DNA of 64,000 nt from Caulobacter mirabilis (GTDB taxonomy: Bacteria; Pseudomonadota; Alphaproteobacteria; Caulobacterales; Caulobacteraceae), in contig NZ_CP024201.1 of the NCBI RefSeq assembly GCF_002749615.1, forward strand, positions 3,286,001 to 3,350,000, read 5' to 3'. Below, piece by piece: positions 9,304-21,406 of the stretch; the first letter of the stretch is position 1, and the number at the start of each line of letters is the position of its first letter. The notes below the pieces were generated by a model. The model was given only the letters and a program-made list of their open reading frames with translations. It made no database searches and had not been told where the DNA came from. Position numbers and translations under genes: made by a program.

Positions 9304-11256
9304 CTAGTCCGGTCGGGTTACGATCGGGAAAGGCCCGGACGGACGGTCGAACCAGCCCGTCAGCCGCTGGAAGACCAGCGGATCGCCGTCGATCTTCGCC
9401 TCGCCGCTCATCACCTTCGACGCCAGCGGCGCGCCGGTGAACAGCGATTGCAGCAGCAGCGGCCTCGCCAGAGTCAGGGTCGCGTCGGCCTTCTCCCCCT
9501 CCCCGGCCGGCTCGGCCAGCAGCACGCCGTTGCGCACCGTCACCCGCCACCGCTCCTTCCGCTCCGGGAAGGCGAAGATCACCTTCAGCGACGCGTCGCC
9601 GGCCTTGTCGGCGTTCAGCCGCACGGCCAGCAGGTCGAAGATCATTTCGCTGGGCAGGTTGGCGATCACGTCGGGCGAGCCGACCCCGCCCTGGGCCGGC
9701 GCGGGGACGCCGTTGCGCAGCTCGCCGGCGCCGGTCAGGTACATGTTGCGCCACAGCGAACTCTCGGCCTGCCAGCCCATCTGGTCATAGGCGCGGGCCA
9801 GCGCCTCCTTCGCCTCGGCGTCCCGCGGATCAGCCAGCACCGCCTTGTTCAGCAGCGTCGCCGCCCAGCGGTAGTCGCCCTTCTCATGCGCCGTCTTGGC
9901 CAGGACCTTGACCTTGGCCGCCCCGCCCATGGCCTCGACCGAGCGCGCCGCCTCATCGGCCGGCTCCAGGACGGCCAGGTTCACGGGGTTGGCGTCGTAC
10001 CAACCCATGTAGCGCTGATAGACCGCACGGCTGTTGAAGCTCATCGTTCCGTAGTAGCCGCGGTTGAACCAGTCGCGGGCCAGGGCTTCCGGCAGCTGGA
10101 TGCGGTTGGCGATCTCCGCCCCGGTGTAGCCGGCGTTCATCAACCGCACGGTCTGGTCGTGCAGGTATTTGTAGGCGTCACGGTGGTCGGCCAGGTAGCT
10201 CCGGACGACCTCGCCGCCGAACCTCGGCCAACCGTGGCTGGTGAACATCACTTCGGTCTGCTCGCCGTACAGATGCAGCGACTCGCTCAGGTAGCCGGCC
10301 CAGGCCTTGGCGTCGCGGACCAGCGCCCCGCGCGGCGTCAGGACGTTGTGCATGGTGGCGTTGGCGTTCTCGGCCATGCACAGGATCTTCCAGTCGGGGA
10401 AGTAGAGGTTCATCTCCGCCGGCGCTTCCGTGCCGGGGGTGACCTGGAAGGCGATCTTCACCCCATCGACGGTCAGGGTCTCGCCGGTCTTGGCGATCGA
10501 GCGGGTCGGGGCGATCAAGGTGGTCGACCCCTTGGCGACGGCCAGGCCGATGCCGACGCTCATCTGCCCCTCGGGCCCGGGCGTCAGGTTGTAGCCGAAC
10601 TGGTACTGCGCCCGTCGGCTCATGGCGGGACCGGCGATGACGTTCTCGCTGACAGCCTCTTCCAGGAAGCCCTCGGGCGCGATGACCTGGACCTTGCCGG
10701 CGTCGACGTCGGCCTGGCTGGCCACGCCCTTCACGCCGCCGAAGTGGTCGGCGTGGCTGTGGGTGTAGACCACCGCCACCACCGGCCGTGCGCCGAGCTT
10801 CTCGGTGACGAGGTCGAGCGCCGCCCTGGCCGTCTCGGCCGTGGTCAGGGGATCGATGACGATCCAGCCGGTCTCGCCCTTCACGAAGGTGATGTTGGCG
10901 ACGTCGAAACCACGCACCTGCCAGACCGTGTCGGACACCTGGAACAGGCCGCTCTTGGCCAGCAGCTGCGCCTGCCGCCAGAGGCTGGGATTCACCGTCG
11001 CCGGCGCCTCGCCCTTGGCGAAGTCGTAGGCCGACAGATCCCAGGCCACGCCGCCGTCGGCCCGGCGGATCACAGGATCGGACCGCGTCCCGACGAAACC
11101 GCGCGCGGCGAAGTCGAAGTCCTGGCGATCGGCGAACGGCAGGGTCTTCTTCAGCTCGGCCTGGGCCTTGAGGGTGGCGGCCGACGGCGCTTCGGCGGCC
11201 TGGACGCCCCCCGCGAGCAGCGACGAAGCGGTCAGGATGGCGGCGAGCCTGCGCAT
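9304..11256 (-). CDS. Secreted alkyl sulfatase (SdsA1-like metallo-beta-lactamase fold)
   Basis: Probable linear primary alkylsulfatase that hydrolyses sulfate esters such as SDS to alcohol and sulfate. 650 residues: signal peptide (about 1-21, ending VQAAEA), then a metallo-beta-lactamase domain with the metal-binding motif THSHADHFGG (His166, His168, Asp170, His171). An alkyl-sulfatase dimerisation domain follows (about 390-510), then a C-terminal SCP2-like domain (about 530-650) that would form the hydrophobic substrate chute. Length and domain order agree with SdsA1. The gene stands alone; no sulfatase regulator is adjacent. Confidence 0.9.
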   Translation of the reverse strand: MRRLAAILTASSLLAGGVQAAEAPSAATLKAQAELKKTLPFADRQDFDFAARGFVGTRSDPVIRRADGGVAWDLSAYDFAKGEAPATVNPSLWRQAQLLAKSGLFQVSDTVWQVRGFDVANITFVKGETGWIVIDPLTTAETARAALDLVTEKLGARPVVAVVYTHSHADHFGGVKGVASQADVDAGKVQVIAPEGFLEEAVSENVIAGPAMSRRAQYQFGYNLTPGPEGQMSVGIGLAVAKGSTTLIAPTRSIAKTGETLTVDGVKIAFQVTPGTEAPAEMNLYFPDWKILCMAENANATMHNVLTPRGALVRDAKAWAGYLSESLHLYGEQTEVMFTSHGWPRFGGEVVRSYLADHRDAYKYLHDQTVRLMNAGYTGAEIANRIQLPEALARDWFNRGYYGTMSFNSRAVYQRYMGWYDANPVNLAVLEPADEAARSVEAMGGAAKVKVLAKTAHEKGDYRWAATLLNKAVLADPRDAEAKEALARAYDQMGWQAESSLWRNMYLTGAGELRNGVPAPAQGGVGSPDVIANLPSEMIFDLLAVRLNADKAGDASLKVIFAFPERKERWRVTVRNGVLLAEPAGEGEKADATLTLARPLLLQSLFTGAPLASKVMSGEAKIDGDPLVFQRLTGWFDRPSGPFPIVTRPD

Positions 11257-11342
11257 AGTGTCCTCCCCAGGACGTAACGTTCGCGCAAGCGTTAGCGGAT
11301 GAGGCCGGGAAGATTGTCACCTGGGGGACAATTTACGGCCGA

Positions 11343-11618
11343 CTACGGCCACAGCTGCGCACCATGAAGAAGGCGCACGATCAACACTCGAGCCGTCTCA
11401 ATTCGATAGACAGCGATGAAGGGCGTGCCTCCGATCACCAGCTCCCGAAGGCCGACGACCACGCTAGCGCGACCCATTCGAGGCATGTCGCGGAGATGCC
11501 CCACCGCTTCAAGAATACGATCTTCGATACGGAGCGCTGTCGAAATGTCGGCGGCGGCCATGAACCTGACATGCAGATCAAGGTCGGTCTCGGCGAGCTC
11601 CGACCATTCGACCTTCAC
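11343..11618 (-). CDS. RelE/ParE-family toxin
   Basis: 91 residues with the ParE/RelE fold pattern: MKVEWSELAETDLDLHVRFM (strand and helix), RIEDRILEAVGHLRDMPRMG and a final beta hairpin RELVIGGTPFIAVYRIE. It ends in VLIVRLLHGAQLWP, matching the family consensus for the last strand. ParE members poison gyrase and RelE members cleave mRNA; which applies is not decidable here. The start lies 2 bp after the antitoxin stop. GC content of the pair is a little lower than its surroundings. Confidence 0.88.
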   Translation of the reverse strand: MKVEWSELAETDLDLHVRFMAAADISTALRIEDRILEAVGHLRDMPRMGRASVVVGLRELVIGGTPFIAVYRIETARVLIVRLLHGAQLWP

Positions 11619-11620
11619 GC

Positions 11621-11875
11621 TCAGCCACGACCCTTCAGGAGTTCAGCGCGTCTCATCCTCGAGCGCCGCACGACTTCTTGATGGTCAAAACTGGGGCCGG
11701 TCTCGGCGACCGCGAGCCCCTCCTCGATGAGCATGCGCCACTGATCATCTTCCCGCAGGCGTTGCTCGGCGAGTTGCCGAATGTAGACGGATAGATCGAC
11801 ATCTTCCTGCGCCGCCAGCTGTTCCAGCCGGGTCTTCTGGTCTTCCGTCAGCTCGATGGTGACGTGGACGGTCAT
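11621..11875 (-). CDS. Antitoxin, ribbon-helix-helix type
   Basis: 84 residues. The N-terminus MTVHVTIELTEDQKTRLEQL gives the strand and first helix of a ribbon-helix-helix DNA-binding domain. The charged C-terminus (DHQEVVRRSRMRRAELL) is the expected toxin-binding tail. It is encoded just upstream of the toxin, the usual order for ParD/ParE-type modules, and should repress its own promoter as a complex with the toxin. Confidence 0.85.
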   Translation of the reverse strand: MTVHVTIELTEDQKTRLEQLAAQEDVDLSVYIRQLAEQRLREDDQWRMLIEEGLAVAETGPSFDHQEVVRRSRMRRAELLKGRG

Positions 11876-11889
11876 GGCGCGAGGCTAGC

Positions 11890-12633
11890 TCACTTCCCCT
11901 CGTCCTCCAACGCCGCCGCGTCCTCCTTGCGGCGGAGCCATTCGCGGGCGACCCAGGCGCCGCCGACCCAGATCACGGCCGCCAGGATGATCAGCACCAC
12001 ATGCTTGGTGCTGTCTCCGCCCCCCTCTCCAATCGTATGGAACAGCTGGAACAGCGAATTACCGGCGAAGGCGGTCAGGGCGATCTTGGGCACGATGCCG
12101 ATGCCGGTGCCGCCCAGGAAGTCGCGAAACCGCATCGGCGCGACGCCGGCGGCCATGTTGACCACGATGAACGGCGCGGCCGGGACCAGGCGCACGATCA
12201 GGCTGGCCATGAAGCCGTTGCGGCCGATCAGTTTCATGAAGCGCGCGACGCCCTCGCTGGCGACATCGCGGATCAGCCGGCCGCCGAACCAGCGACCCAG
12301 CCAGAAGCCGATCGACGACGACACCATCGTCCCGATCCAGCTGTAGAGCAGGCCCGTCCATGGACCGAAGGCGACCACCGCCGCCGCGATCAGCACGAAC
12401 TGCGGCACGCCGACGAAGGCCAGGACGGCGAAGGCGCTGACCGCGACCGGCAGCGCCCAGATCCCGTGCGCCGCGCCCAGCCAGGTCTCGACCGCCGCCT
12501 CGCCGTTGATGCCCAGCAGCGGCGCGGCGAATAGGAACACCACCCCGACCCCGCCGAACAGCAGGAACGAGATCGCGATGGTCCGCCACGCCTTGGCGTC
12601 CATGTTGGTCAGGAAGGAGATGATGCGCTTCAT
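11890..12633 (-). CDS. TVP38/TMEM64-family membrane protein
   Basis: 247 residues with about six membrane segments and the SNARE-associated/DedA-like core. Typical elements are FVGVPQFVLIAAAVVAFGPW (about 96-115), a short re-entrant hairpin with GTMVSSSIGFWLGRWFG, and RLVPAAPFIVVNMAAG. The physiological role of this family is unsettled; DedA relatives move lipids or protect the membrane potential. It lies 14 bp upstream of the antitoxin gene on the same strand. Confidence 0.85.
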   Translation of the reverse strand: MKRIISFLTNMDAKAWRTIAISFLLFGGVGVVFLFAAPLLGINGEAAVETWLGAAHGIWALPVAVSAFAVLAFVGVPQFVLIAAAVVAFGPWTGLLYSWIGTMVSSSIGFWLGRWFGGRLIRDVASEGVARFMKLIGRNGFMASLIVRLVPAAPFIVVNMAAGVAPMRFRDFLGGTGIGIVPKIALTAFAGNSLFQLFHTIGEGGGDSTKHVVLIILAAVIWVGGAWVAREWLRRKEDAAALEDEGK

Positions 12634-12732
12634 TCAGACGCAGGCCTCGCCCATCCCCGCGATGGGGTCAAGCGGCCGTGCCAACCGATCACCGCCCGGT
12701 TACAAACTCTCGTCGACTCGGAGGATGCGGAC

Positions 12733-13275
12733 ATGAAGCTGCTCGGCGTATCGGGAAGCCTGCGCAAGGCGTCGTTCAACACCGCCCTGCTGCGCGCGGC
12801 GGAGGAGCTTCTACCCCAGGGCGCGGCGCTGGAGATCTTCGGCCTGCACGACCTGCCGCTGTTCAACGCCGACGTCGAGGCGGAGGGCGACCCCGCGCCG
12901 GTCCAGGCCTGGAAGGACGCCGTCCGCGCCGCCGACGGGGTGCTGTTCGCCTGCCCCGAATACAACGGCGGCGTCACCGGAGTGCTGAAGAATGCGGTCG
13001 ACTGGGCTTCGCGGGGCGCGCCGGCTCCGCTGCTCGGCAAGCTGTGCTGCATCGTGGGGGCCAGCCCGGGCGCGACCGGCACCGTCCGGGCCCAGGACGC
13101 CCTGCGCCTGAACCTTCGCCGCGCGGGCGCGGAGGTCGGCCCGCTGGGCGAGGTCCTGGTCTTCCAGGCCCACACCAAGATCATCGACGGCCAGCTCGCC
13201 GACGAGAAGACCGTCGCCTTCCTCGGCCGCCACCTGGCCGCCTATGTGGACGAGCTGAAGGCGCGGCAGGGCTAG
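12733..13275 (+). CDS. NADPH-dependent FMN reductase
   Basis: 180-residue flavodoxin-like reductase. It has the phosphate-binding loop GSLRKASFNTALLRA (9-23) and the flavin-contact motif PEYNGGVTGVLKNAVDWAS (about 76-94). Family members reduce quinones, azo dyes or chromate; the natural substrate is unknown. A strong GGAGG precedes the ATG by eight bases. It is transcribed divergently from the TVP38 gene, with 99 bp between them for both promoters. Confidence 0.9.
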   Translation: MKLLGVSGSLRKASFNTALLRAAEELLPQGAALEIFGLHDLPLFNADVEAEGDPAPVQAWKDAVRAADGVLFACPEYNGGVTGVLKNAVDWASRGAPAPLLGKLCCIVGASPGATGTVRAQDALRLNLRRAGAEVGPLGEVLVFQAHTKIIDGQLADEKTVAFLGRHLAAYVDELKARQG

Positions 13276-13276
13276 G

Positions 13277-13385
13277 ATGCTCCCCTCTGGGGGAGCTGTC
13301 GGCGAAGCCGACTGAGGGGGTCCTGCCAAATCGGAAACCCCCTCCGCCTCGCCTGCGGCGAGCCACCTCCCCCAGAGGGGAGGAC
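13277..13385. repeat. Palindromic intergenic repeat, copy 1
   Basis: About 109 bp with long self-complementary ends: CTCCCCTCTGGGGGAG at the left and CTCCCCCAGAGGGGAG at the right. Inner hairpins GTCGGC-gaa-GCCGAC and CTCGCC-tgc-GGCGAG are also present. The same element occurs inverted at 57347-57454. It starts 2 bp after the FMN reductase stop and may end its transcript. Confidence 0.75.
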
Positions 13386-13467
13386 CTTTGAGCGCCTTCC
13401 CAGGCCTTTCAGTATCGCACCGCGTTGCGCCTGCCCCGCCGCGCGCGTAAGACGCCCCCAATCCTGA

Positions 13468-14700
<1,233 letters not shown>

Positions 14701-14708
14701 GAGACGAA

Positions 14709-14738
14709 AAGGGCGGCCCAGGGGTCGCCCTTCTTGTT
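14709..14738 (+). terminator. Intrinsic terminator of aspC
   Basis: AAGGGCG (14709-14715) pairs with CGCCCTT (14726-14732), followed by CTTGTTT. It lies 8 bp after the aspC stop. Confidence 0.75.
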
Positions 14739-14759
14739 TCAGGTCCAGGTTTCCGAGCC

Positions 14760-15554
14760 TCAGTCGATCTCGACCGTCAGGGTGAAGGGCGCCTTCACGC
14801 CGCGACGAGCCGACGCCCGCATCTGATAGACCTGGATCGTGTAGTCGCCGCTTTCGTCGAGGCGGGCCTCGAAGTCGTCGCCGCTGGTCGAGCCGATGAA
14901 CAGCGCCTCGTCCCGTCCGGGTTTGTCGCCCGGCGCGAAGACATTGAAATAGGCGTTGCTGCTGCCGGTCTTGATGACGTTCAGGGTCTGGCCTGTCTGG
15001 GCGCCGACCACATAGGTCACCGAGTCGTCCCCGACGACCGTCCCCGACACCGCGCCGGACGTGGCGCCAGGGCGGAAGCGGATGCGTCCGCCGGAAGCCG
15101 GCGTCGCCGCGGCCGCGGCGACGGGCGCCGCCTGACTAGGCGTGGCGGGCGGCGGCGTTCCGGCCGCGGCCGGACCGCCCCGCGGAACCGAGACCAGGGT
15201 GAAGCCGTCGACCTCGGCCACGACATGGCCGCCGCGTCCCTCGACCAGGCCCTTCGCCGCTACGCCGGTCGCCGAGCCCGGACAACCGACCAGATCGGCG
15301 CTGTCGTCCAGGAAGTTGGAGGTCGCGGCCGTCTCGCCGACGCGCTTGCAGGGATTTCCGGAGTTCGGGTAGCCGTCGCCGAACGGCGCCAGGGACGGCG
15401 GCCAGACCACCTCGGCGACCGCGGTCGGCGTCGTCGGGGCGGTGGTCTCGGCGGGCGCTTTCGGCTCGCTCTTACCGCGATCTCCGCAGCCCGCGAGTAC
15501 AGCCGCCGCCGCGACGCCGGCCCCTAGGCCGAGCAAGGTTCTGACACGCATCAT
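14760..15554 (-). CDS. Lipoprotein with a PliG-like C-terminal domain
   Basis: 264 residues with a lipoprotein signal: hydrophobic segment then lipobox LAGC (Cys about 22). A Thr/Pro-rich linker follows, then a Cys-containing middle region (GNPCKRVGE, LVGCPGS) and an Ala/Pro linker. The C-terminal domain (about 165-264: TYVVGAQTGQTLNV, AYFNVFAPG, GDYTIQVYQMR) resembles the beta-sandwich seen in g-type lysozyme inhibitors and related secreted proteins. Function is not known from sequence; binding of a ligand or enzyme in the periplasm is a guess. It converges on aspC. Confidence 0.7.
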   Translation of the reverse strand: MMRVRTLLGLGAGVAAAAVLAGCGDRGKSEPKAPAETTAPTTPTAVAEVVWPPSLAPFGDGYPNSGNPCKRVGETAATSNFLDDSADLVGCPGSATGVAAKGLVEGRGGHVVAEVDGFTLVSVPRGGPAAAGTPPPATPSQAAPVAAAAATPASGGRIRFRPGATSGAVSGTVVGDDSVTYVVGAQTGQTLNVIKTGSSNAYFNVFAPGDKPGRDEALFIGSTSGDDFEARLDESGDYTIQVYQMRASARRGVKAPFTLTVEID

Positions 15555-15626
15555 GGCATTCTCCGACCGATGGTTGAGCGACGGCGGTCCTGGCCGCCCG
15601 CCGCGCCGATCCTCGCCTCCAGACGG

Positions 15627-15659
15627 AAAAGCCGCCGGACCCTCTCGGTTCCGACGGCT
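15627..15659 (-). terminator. Intrinsic terminator of the TraB/GumN gene
   Basis: On the minus strand AGCCGTCGGA (15659-15650) pairs with TCCGGCGGCT (15639-15630) with one G-U, and the T run TTTT follows at 15630-15627. It lies 25 bp after the stop of the gene starting at 16703. Confidence 0.7.
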
Positions 15660-15683
15660 CCCCGGCTAGGGACCTATTGGGGT

Positions 15684-16703
15684 TCAGTCCTTCACCAGTT
15701 CCGTCTTCACGCCGCGCTTCGCGAGGATGGTCTGAACGCTGTCCTCGCCCGCCAGGTGGGCGGCACCGACCACGATGAAGGCCGTGCCCTTGCCGGCCAG
15801 CAGGGTCTGGATCTGATCGGCCCAGCTGGTGTTGCGACGGGTCAGGAAGGCGTCGTTGACCTCGAGCGAGATCGACTTGATCGGCGTGACGAGCAAGCGC
15901 TCCAGACCGGGGACGTCGCCGGTCGCCCAGGCCTGGACCATGTTGTCCATGTAGGCTCGGCTGTCCTTCACGGTGGTCAGCGAATACTGCAGGAACTTGA
16001 GCTGCGCCTCGTCGGACATGCCGGCCAGCATGTCGACCTGAACGTCGATCGTCTCCAACCCCTTGATCGGCTTGCCGGCCGCGCGGGCCCGGGCCAGGAA
16101 GATCGGATCGACGCCCGATGTCGGCTGATAGCCGGACCTGGCCAGGCTGATCATGCCGATACTCAAGCCCACCATCCACGGCCGCATCGGTTCGACCGCG
16201 GCGGCGCTGGCGCCGATTTCCTTCATCGCCGCGTCGACGGCGGCCAGATCAGCGGCCGGGATGCTCTTGGACAACGGCCGGTCGGGCGACAGGCCCTTGG
16301 TCTGGAAGGCGGCCGCCATGGCCTTCGTGTCGTCCAGGTTCGGCACCTCGAACCAGACCTCGTCGGCGCTGGCGAAGGCCTTGTCGACCTTGGCCGTGCC
16401 CCAGGCGGTGTCGGGCTTCAGCACGTGAACCGAGCCGAACAGATAGAGGGTCGAGTCCTTGTCCTTGATGACCCAGAGCCTGGGGCCGGACCCGGCCGGC
16501 GCCGCCCTCACGTTCGCGGCGGCTTCGGCGGTGGGGACGAGGGCGACCGGGACCTGGGGCTCGGCGGCCTGGGCGGATCCGGCGAAGGCGACGGCGCCGA
16601 AGAAACCGGCCCCGACGACGGCGCCGACGGTGAGCCGGACGAGGTTGGAGGCGGTGTTGCGAAGCGTGGAACGCTTCAGATCGGCGGCGAAGGAAAAGGA
16701 CAT
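15684..16703 (-). CDS. TraB/GumN-family protein
   Basis: 339 residues from the ATG at 16703; a longer in-frame start exists but its extra residues are low-complexity and it lacks a good ribosome site. An N-terminal hydrophobic signal (about 17-45, ending GSAQAAE) suggests export. The TraB/GumN (ChaN-like) metal-protease-like core shows LFGSVHVLKPD near residue 95 and GAAHLAGEDSVQ near the end, the two conserved GxxH motifs of the family. Relatives are proposed metalloproteases; activity here is unproven. Confidence 0.82.
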   Translation of the reverse strand: MSFSFAADLKRSTLRNTASNLVRLTVGAVVGAGFFGAVAFAGSAQAAEPQVPVALVPTAEAAANVRAAPAGSGPRLWVIKDKDSTLYLFGSVHVLKPDTAWGTAKVDKAFASADEVWFEVPNLDDTKAMAAAFQTKGLSPDRPLSKSIPAADLAAVDAAMKEIGASAAAVEPMRPWMVGLSIGMISLARSGYQPTSGVDPIFLARARAAGKPIKGLETIDVQVDMLAGMSDEAQLKFLQYSLTTVKDSRAYMDNMVQAWATGDVPGLERLLVTPIKSISLEVNDAFLTRRNTSWADQIQTLLAGKGTAFIVVGAAHLAGEDSVQTILAKRGVKTELVKD

Positions 16704-16773
16704 GACGGGTCTCTCTCTGGTTTGACCAAAGTCGTTTGAGGTCGGGTTGTGTGGGTCTGGGTCGGGGCCGGGC

Positions 16774-16962
16774 CTAGGCCTGGAAGATCGTTTCGACAGG
16801 GCGCTCGAACAGTCGGGCGATCCTGAGAGCCAATTGGAGGGAAGGATCGAACCGCCCCTTCTCCAAGGCATTGGCGGTCTGGCGGGTGACGCCGATCAAT
16901 GCGGCGAAGTCCGCCTGGCTAAGGGCGCGCTCGGCGCGCAGGACACGGAGGCTGTTCCTCAT
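16774..16962 (-). CDS. Small XRE-family helix-turn-helix regulator
   Basis: 62 residues, almost only the DNA-binding domain: LSQADFAALIGVTRQTANAL is the helix-turn-helix (about 14-33) and ALRIARLFERPVETIF is the last helix, as in the YgzD/YozG-type small regulators. The ATG at 16962 overlaps the stop of the upstream membrane-protein gene by 4 bp, so the two are co-expressed. It probably binds the palindrome and repeats at 17438-17496. Confidence 0.88.
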   Translation of the reverse strand: MRNSLRVLRAERALSQADFAALIGVTRQTANALEKGRFDPSLQLALRIARLFERPVETIFQA

Positions 16963-17438
16963 GCGACGCTCCGGGTCCGGTCGCTCAGCTGGGCGACGGC
17001 GCAGGCGATGCTGTAGCCGACGACCTGGCAGAGGACGATGGCGAACATGGCGCGGATGACGCCGTCGATCGGGGTCGGGCCGAGCAGGGCCGCGGGGATC
17101 ATGTCGAAGTGGCGGACGCCCATCAGGATGGCCAGCAGCAGGGCGCAGCCGACGGTCAGGCCGATCGAGCCGCCCCACCACCAGGCGCGCTTATGCATCT
17201 GGCGCTGGGCCTCGGTCAGCTTACGCCACCAGCGCAGGCTCGAGACCGCCGCGAAACCGGCGACGCCCGTCGCGACGACGGCGGCGCTGATCGCGGGGTC
17301 GACGTCGATTGCCTTGGTCACGGCGACGAACCCGAAGCCGACGCCCAGGCCGGCGACGAGGCTGGCTCCGGCGATGGCGACGGCGCGGACGGGGTTCTTA
17401 CGGGCGGCGGCGGCGGTGATGTTGGCTTCGATGTTCAT
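16959..17438 (-). CDS. Four-helix membrane protein coupled to the XRE regulator
   Basis: 159 residues, not assigned to a named family. Four hydrophobic segments are visible: about 19-41, 49-64, 85-106 and 122-150. The linker between the second and third contains RWWRKLTEAQRQMHKRAWWW, an amphipathic cytoplasmic loop. Pairs of a small XRE regulator and a membrane protein of this layout are common. The membrane protein may sequester or respond with the regulator, but this is inferred from the arrangement only. Confidence 0.7.
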   Translation of the reverse strand: MNIEANITAAAARKNPVRAVAIAGASLVAGLGVGFGFVAVTKAIDVDPAISAAVVATGVAGFAAVSSLRWWRKLTEAQRQMHKRAWWWGGSIGLTVGCALLLAILMGVRHFDMIPAALLGPTPIDGVIRAMFAIVLCQVVGYSIACAVAQLSDRTRSVA

Positions 17439-17498
17439 GACAAGTCTCCATGTCCGTCTGACAAGTTTGTTTTACATATCGACCCGACATTATGTCAA
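17438..17498 (-). promoter_or_regulatory. Promoter with candidate operators for the membrane protein/XRE operon
   Basis: On the minus strand TTGACA (17498-17493) is a consensus -35 element, with an AT-rich TATGTA-like -10 region 14-17 bp on. Overlapping it is the perfect palindrome GACAT-T-ATGTC (17486-17496). Two direct copies of TGACAAGT (17438-17445 and 17459-17466) follow, 21 bp or two helical turns apart. The layout suggests autorepression by the small XRE protein. The rest of this 307-bp gap (17499-17745) shows no gene or clear structure. Confidence 0.5.
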
Positions 17499-17736
17499 GC
17501 ATCATTGTCATTATGGAAAGCGAGCCTTCCGAAACGTCGGGACTCATTGTCAGGAAAGGGAAATTCGACCGATCGGCCCTCAAGGCAGGGACGCCCGTCT
17601 GTCTCCATCTCGAAAAAAGTTCGTCTGGCGCGCGGACGGCAAGGCCGCGATTCCGCGGTCGCCCTCCCGGATCCCGCTTTCACAAGCGCGCGTTCAGGGG
17701 TTTCCCCAACTGGCGCGGCCCCGCCCGGAGCCATAG

Positions 17737-20209
<2,473 letters not shown>

Positions 20210-20266
20210 GCGCGGCTCTCCACAGCTGACCGGGAAAGCTAGGGCCCGCCCGGACGGCTCGGCAAG

Positions 20267-21364
20267 TTACGGTTCCGTAGGCCGGACGGCGACGACGCCT
20301 CTCTCCGCCTCGTGGCTGGCGATGACCGCCCGGCCGACCTCGGCGATCAGGCTGCTGCGATCCTTGAACGGTCGACGGCTGGCGCCGATCAGCACGGCCA
20401 CCGCATAGGCGGTCCCGTCCGGCGCGGTCAGCAGGCCGACGTCGTTGTAGCCGGTGGCCAGGTCGCCGTTGACCTGGCCGGTGCCGGTCTTGTGCTGCAG
20501 CGTCCAGCCCGGCGCCAGGCTCGCGCGAAGCCGGCTCGAGCCGGTGCTGGTCTCCGCCATCAACCCCAGCAGGAAGGCCGTCGATCCCGGCGACAGCAGG
20601 CCGCCGCCCTTCAGCCGTCCCAGGGTCTCGGCGATGTCGAGAGCCGAGGCGCCGTCCGGCGGGTTCTCGACATAGGCGTCCAGCGCCTTGCTGCGCACAT
20701 CCCGGGGCAGGGCCTCGCGGTCCTCCCAGAAATGGCGTTCGAAACTGTACTCCGGCTTCCAGGTCAGTCCGGCCGCCGCGGTCTGCATCTCGCGTTCGCC
20801 CGGGCCGAAGCGGATCTCGCCGAGGTTCTTGGCCACCACCGTGACCTGCACCGCCCAGGGCCCGCCGATCCGCCGGATCAGGGCGTCGTTGGCGGCGTTG
20901 TCGCTCTGGGTGATCGCCCGCCGCATGAGGTCGCGAACCGTCGTGACGTAGCCGTGCTCGCCCACCTGAGCCCGAATGGGCTGATGGAACAGGCTGAGGT
21001 CCTCCTTGCGGATCAGGACCCGGTCGTCGAGCGACAGCTCGCCCCGATCGACCCGGTCGAGCGTCGCGACCGAGACCCACAGCTTGCTGACGCTCTGCTG
21101 CGGCAGCAGGGCGTCGCCGTTGAAATCCGCCGCCCAGCCTTCGTCGACGTTGTAGACGGCGATGCCGATCCGCCCCCCGAAGGCCCGGCCCATCCGCTCC
21201 AGCCGGGCGTCCAGCCGCTCCGCCGCCGTCGGCGCGCGGGACGCCGGCGACGGCCGGACGACGAACTTGGGCTCGTAGGTGAAGGGCGGATGCGCGGCGA
21301 GGCCGGCGGCGAGCGCCAACGCTCCCACGACCATCCTGCCGACGATGCGAGCGGCCCGACCCAT
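20267..21364 (-). CDS. Divergent class A beta-lactamase-like serine hydrolase
   Basis: 365 residues with an N-terminal hydrophobic signal (about 9-24). The class A catalytic set is recognisable: SVSK (Ser91-Lys94), SDN (154-156) and KTG (292-294). Thirty-six residues after the SDN serine lies Glu190, the spacing of Glu166 in class A enzymes, but the usual ExxLN is EREMQ here, so Asn170 is replaced by Gln. The distance from this Glu to KTG is 102 residues, about 34 more than standard, which implies a long insertion after the omega loop. It could be a beta-lactamase or a peptidase-like relative. Confidence 0.82.
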   Translation of the reverse strand: MGRAARIVGRMVVGALALAAGLAAHPPFTYEPKFVVRPSPASRAPTAAERLDARLERMGRAFGGRIGIAVYNVDEGWAADFNGDALLPQQSVSKLWVSVATLDRVDRGELSLDDRVLIRKEDLSLFHQPIRAQVGEHGYVTTVRDLMRRAITQSDNAANDALIRRIGGPWAVQVTVVAKNLGEIRFGPGEREMQTAAAGLTWKPEYSFERHFWEDREALPRDVRSKALDAYVENPPDGASALDIAETLGRLKGGGLLSPGSTAFLLGLMAETSTGSSRLRASLAPGWTLQHKTGTGQVNGDLATGYNDVGLLTAPDGTAYAVAVLIGASRRPFKDRSSLIAEVGRAVIASHEAERGVVAVRPTEP

Positions 21365-21406
21365 GACGCCATATCAGCATCCTGCGCCGGGCCGGGCCAC
21401 CCACCA

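Noticed and set aside
9271..11277. A 668-codon open frame on the plus strand, antisense to the alkylsulfatase gene
   Set aside because: High GC gives long open antisense frames. The translation is rich in Arg/Gly/His/Gln without a domain, while the minus strand encodes a complete alkylsulfatase with signal peptide and metal motif.
16704..16871. Upstream extension of the TraB/GumN protein by 56 residues
   Set aside because: The extension is Pro/Arg/Ser-rich, overlaps the XRE gene, and would bury the signal sequence in the middle of the protein.
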